Source of the DNA: Eubacterium sp.
GTDB taxonomy: Bacteria > Bacillota > Clostridia > Lachnospirales > Lachnospiraceae
DNA length: 44,003 nucleotides
Assembly: GCA_017475235.1 (NCBI GenBank)
Contig: JAFVGA010000016.1
Span: forward strand, 1 to 44,003
Reading direction: 5' to 3'
The notes beneath the pieces were generated by a model. The model made no database searches, was not told the DNA's origin, and saw only the letters and a list, made by a program, of their open reading frames with translations. Shown one piece after another: positions 41,730 through 44,003 of the stretch. How positions within the stretch are numbered: the stretch's first letter is position 1; each line of letters begins with the position of its first letter. The position numbers and the translations under genes are program-made.

Positions 41730-42302
41730 ATGAACAATTTTTATGGAATGCTTGCAAGAATGAAATATATTAACCGTTGGGGACTTATGAGAACAGTGGA
41801 CAGCGAGAATATTGCTGAGCACAGTTTAGAAGTTGCTATCATTGCGCATGCTTTGGCGGTTATTGGAAATACATACTTTGGCAAGGACTTAGATCCAGAA
41901 CGAATTGCAGTTATTGGAATTATGCATGACACTGCAGAGATTATAACTGGAGATATGCCTACGCCTATCAAATACTTCGCACCTGAAATCAGAGATTCAT
42001 ATAAGAAGGTGGAAGATATTGCGGTTAACAAACTTATCAAGGAACTTCCTGATGAGATGCAACCAGAATATGAAAAGGTTATGGGCGTGGAAGATGACCC
42101 AGACTATAAGTATGTGAAAGCGGCAGATAAGTTATCGGCGTACATCAAGTGTCTTGAAGAAGAGGACATGGGAAACAACGACTTTAAAGAAGCAAAGGAT
42201 TCAATAAAGCAGATTATTGACGATATGAAAATGGAAGAAGTTGAATACTTTATGGAACATTTCATTGAGTCATATAATCAGACTTTGGACGAGATATATT
42301 AA
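41730..42302 (+). CDS. YfbR-type HD-domain 5'-deoxynucleotidase
   Basis: A 190-residue HD protein. The opening FYGMLARMKYINRWGLMRT and the motif NIAEHSLEVAIIAHALAV are those of E. coli YfbR, which removes phosphate from deoxynucleoside monophosphates. GIMHDTAEIITGDMPTPIKY is the HD motif with its following acidic residues, and KAADKLSAYIKC holds the last metal-binding Asp. It is translationally tied to thrC (one base gap) and to topB (one base overlap). It would return dNMP to nucleosides and so may act in thymidylate or dUMP balance. Confidence 0.92.
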   Translation: MNNFYGMLARMKYINRWGLMRTVDSENIAEHSLEVAIIAHALAVIGNTYFGKDLDPERIAVIGIMHDTAEIITGDMPTPIKYFAPEIRDSYKKVEDIAVNKLIKELPDEMQPEYEKVMGVEDDPDYKYVKAADKLSAYIKCLEEEDMGNNDFKEAKDSIKQIIDDMKMEEVEYFMEHFIESYNQTLDEIY

Positions 42303-44003
42303 TGGGAAAGACAGTCTATATAGCGGAAAAGCCTAGTGTGGCAGCGGAATTTGCCAAGGCATTAAAACTTAAAACTTCAAAGCGCGACGGATATATGGAA
42401 GGTGACGATTCTATTGTGACTTGGTGTGTCGGACACTTAGTGACTATGAGTTACCCAGAAGTATATGATGAAAAGTACAAGAAGTGGAATTTGAAGGATC
42501 TTCCTTTTATTCCAGAAGACTGGAAGTACGAAGTAATCAGTAGCGTTAAGAAGCAATTTAAAATAGTAAAAGGTATCCTCACTCGTGACGATGTGGATAC
42601 CATTTATGTGTGTACTGACTCTGGACGAGAGGGTGAGTATATTTACAGACTTGTGGCACAAGCTGCCGGCGTCAAAGGTAAAAAAGAAAAACGTGTTTGG
42701 ATTGACTCTCAGACTGAAGAGGAAATCTTAAGAGGGATTAAAGAAGCAAAAGATTTAAGTGAATATAACAATTTATCTGACTCTGCATATTTAAGAGCAA
42801 AAGAAGACTACTTGATGGGAATTAACTTTTCAAGACTTCTAACTTTAAAGTATGGACAGTCAGTAAACAATTACTTGAAAGGTGGCAAATGGAAATCAAT
42901 TAACGTTGGTCGTGTTATGACTTGCGTGCTTGGAATGATTTGCCAACGTGAGCGAGAGATTAGGGATTTCGTTAAGACACCTTTTTATAGAGTGATTGCC
43001 AATGTTGATATTGGAAACAGATCGGTTGACACAGAATGGAAAGCAAAGAAAGGTTCAAAGTTTTTTGAATCACCACTTTTATATAAAGAGAATGGATTTA
43101 AAGAGAAGACTTCGGCGGTGGCACTAATAAATGGTATAGAAGAGAACCAGCCACTGAAGATGAAGGTTAAGAGCATCACTATTAAGGATGAGAAGAAGCA
43201 ACCACCTTTACTTTACAACTTGGCGGAACTTCAGAATGATTGCTCGAAGATGTTTAAGATTAGTCCATCGGATACATTAAATGTTGTTCAACAATTGTAT
43301 GAGAGCAAACTTGTTACTTATCCAAGAACTGATGCTAGAGTTATATCAACGGCTGTTGCAAAGCAGATTGATAGAAACATTAAGGGATTACTTGGTTACA
43401 CACCTTGTGCAGCGTTTGCCAAAAACATATTGGACAACAACATGCACTCAGGGCTAGAGAAGACCAAGTATGTCAACGATAAAAAGATTACAGATCACTA
43501 TGCAATCATTCCAACAGGTCAAGGTTTGGGCGGACTTGGAAAGCAGAGTGAAATTAATAGAAAAGTTTATATGGTAATCGTTAGAAGATTCCTAAGCATT
43601 TTCTACCCACCAGCTATTTATAAAAAGGCTAACTTGGTGGGAGAGATGCCATCAACCTTCGACGGGGAAGACTTTACGGAACAGTTCAGCGCGAACTTTA
43701 AGATTTTGGTTCAGAAAGGTTATATGGAGATTTCTGGCGTTCCGAAATCCAAGAAAAACGATGATGAAAATGATGAGCCTTTAGATGAAGAGTTCTTCAA
43801 AATATTGTATAATGTTTCTAAGGGCGACGAGCTGGAAGTAGGCGGATTTGACATCAAGGAAGGCGAGACAACACCGCCAAAGAGATATACTTCTGGTTCA
43901 CTGATTTTGGCGATGGAGAATGCCGGTCAGCTTATTGAAGATGAGGATTTGAGAGCTCAAATCAAGGGCTCAGTAATCGGCACAAGTGCTACAAGAGCTG
44001 AGA
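42302..44003 (+). CDS. topB: DNA topoisomerase III-like type IA topoisomerase, 3' end outside the window
   Basis: The frame opens at the ATG at 42302, whose A is the last base of the preceding TAA stop, and runs without a stop to the end of the window: 567 codons of an expected 650-730. The Toprim domain begins YIAEKPSVAAEFAKAL. Its second motif reads TDSGREGEY (from Asp106), where the usual DxD is Asp-Ser-Gly. That variation is known among topoisomerases of Firmicutes and their conjugative elements. The transesterifying Tyr340 is in LVTYPRTD. It relaxes or decatenates DNA by passing a single strand. The chain breaks at a tolerated boundary, not a frameshift. Confidence 0.92.
   Translation, partial: MGKTVYIAEKPSVAAEFAKALKLKTSKRDGYMEGDDSIVTWCVGHLVTMSYPEVYDEKYKKWNLKDLPFIPEDWKYEVISSVKKQFKIVKGILTRDDVDTIYVCTDSGREGEYIYRLVAQAAGVKGKKEKRVWIDSQTEEEILRGIKEAKDLSEYNNLSDSAYLRAKEDYLMGINFSRLLTLKYGQSVNNYLKGGKWKSINVGRVMTCVLGMICQREREIRDFVKTPFYRVIANVDIGNRSVDTEWKAKKGSKFFESPLLYKENGFKEKTSAVALINGIEENQPLKMKVKSITIKDEKKQPPLLYNLAELQNDCSKMFKISPSDTLNVVQQLYESKLVTYPRTDARVISTAVAKQIDRNIKGLLGYTPCAAFAKNILDNNMHSGLEKTKYVNDKKITDHYAIIPTGQGLGGLGKQSEINRKVYMVIVRRFLSIFYPPAIYKKANLVGEMPSTFDGEDFTEQFSANFKILVQKGYMEISGVPKSKKNDDENDEPLDEEFFKILYNVSKGDELEVGGFDIKEGETTPPKRYTSGSLILAMENAGQLIEDEDLRAQIKGSVIGTSATRAE

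Noticed and set aside
43984-44003. topB as a broken gene
   Set aside because: The frame stays open to the last base; it is cut by the window edge, not by a stop or frameshift.

Overview
The window reads as a chromosomal, AT-rich, gene-dense stretch from a Firmicute. The most likely group is an anaerobic clostridial lineage close to Lachnospiraceae. The reasons are the arginine-AGA-rich codon use, the BspA-type leucine-rich surface protein ending in a fibronectin-III-like segment, the two-gene SUF system, Mini-ribonuclease III beside rlmB and cysS, stand-alone ACT-type ilvN, and tRNAs without an encoded CCA. I see no phage, transposase, integrase, rRNA gene or CRISPR array. No stretch over 300 bases lacks a gene. 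The largest gap, 17346-17537, holds a terminator hairpin, a promoter and a probable attenuator.

Layout. 1-4005: sulfur amino-acid genes, namely the 3' end of an O-acetylhomoserine sulfhydrylase gene, cysK, a glutamate-cysteine ligase and an overlapping class II glutamine amidotransferase. 4077-5745: a serine hydrolase, a two-helix membrane peptide and a lipoprotein. 5835-7382: HD phosphohydrolase and L-lactate dehydrogenase. 7491-10522: sufC-sufB-thyA-folA, an Fe-S and one-carbon/thymidylate operon. 10595-15424: an OmpR-type two-component system, the secreted leucine-rich protein that shares its operator, and a membrane PepSY protein. 15446-17345: divergent nth and a dNTPase-like gene. 17538-22648: carA-carB and a soluble Ser/Thr kinase. 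22708-25697: a UDP-sugar pyrophosphorylase overlapping argS. 25778-29543: a Lys-rich membrane protein (minus strand), a HAD phosphatase, a CPBP protease, a glycosyltransferase and a PAP2 phosphatase (minus strand).

29627-34071: tRNA-Val and tRNA-Met, then ispF, a GNAT acetyltransferase, cysS, mrnC, rlmB and tRNA-Thr. 34144-35692: ilvN-ilvC. 35762-38439: a short A24 prepilin peptidase-like gene, an RsbW-type ATPase, a SpoT-like HD protein, a STAS domain fused to an APH-type kinase, and tRNA-Ser. 38467-44003: leuC-leuD-thrC, a YfbR-type HD nucleotidase, and topB running off the end.

The genes serve amino-acid supply (Cys, Ile/Val/Leu, Thr, and Arg through carbamoyl phosphate), nucleotide-pool control (thyA, folA, carAB, several HD phosphohydrolases), tRNA charging and rRNA modification. 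Two regulatory sets stand out. One is the two-component system, whose TAATGTT direct-repeat operator recurs at identical geometry before its own gene and before the surface-protein gene. The other is the ATPase / HD / STAS-kinase cluster at 36198-38346, which looks like a partner-switching module without a sigma factor. The glutamate-cysteine ligase plus amidotransferase pair resembles the EgtA/EgtC pairing of ergothioneine synthesis but lacks the other ergothioneine genes.
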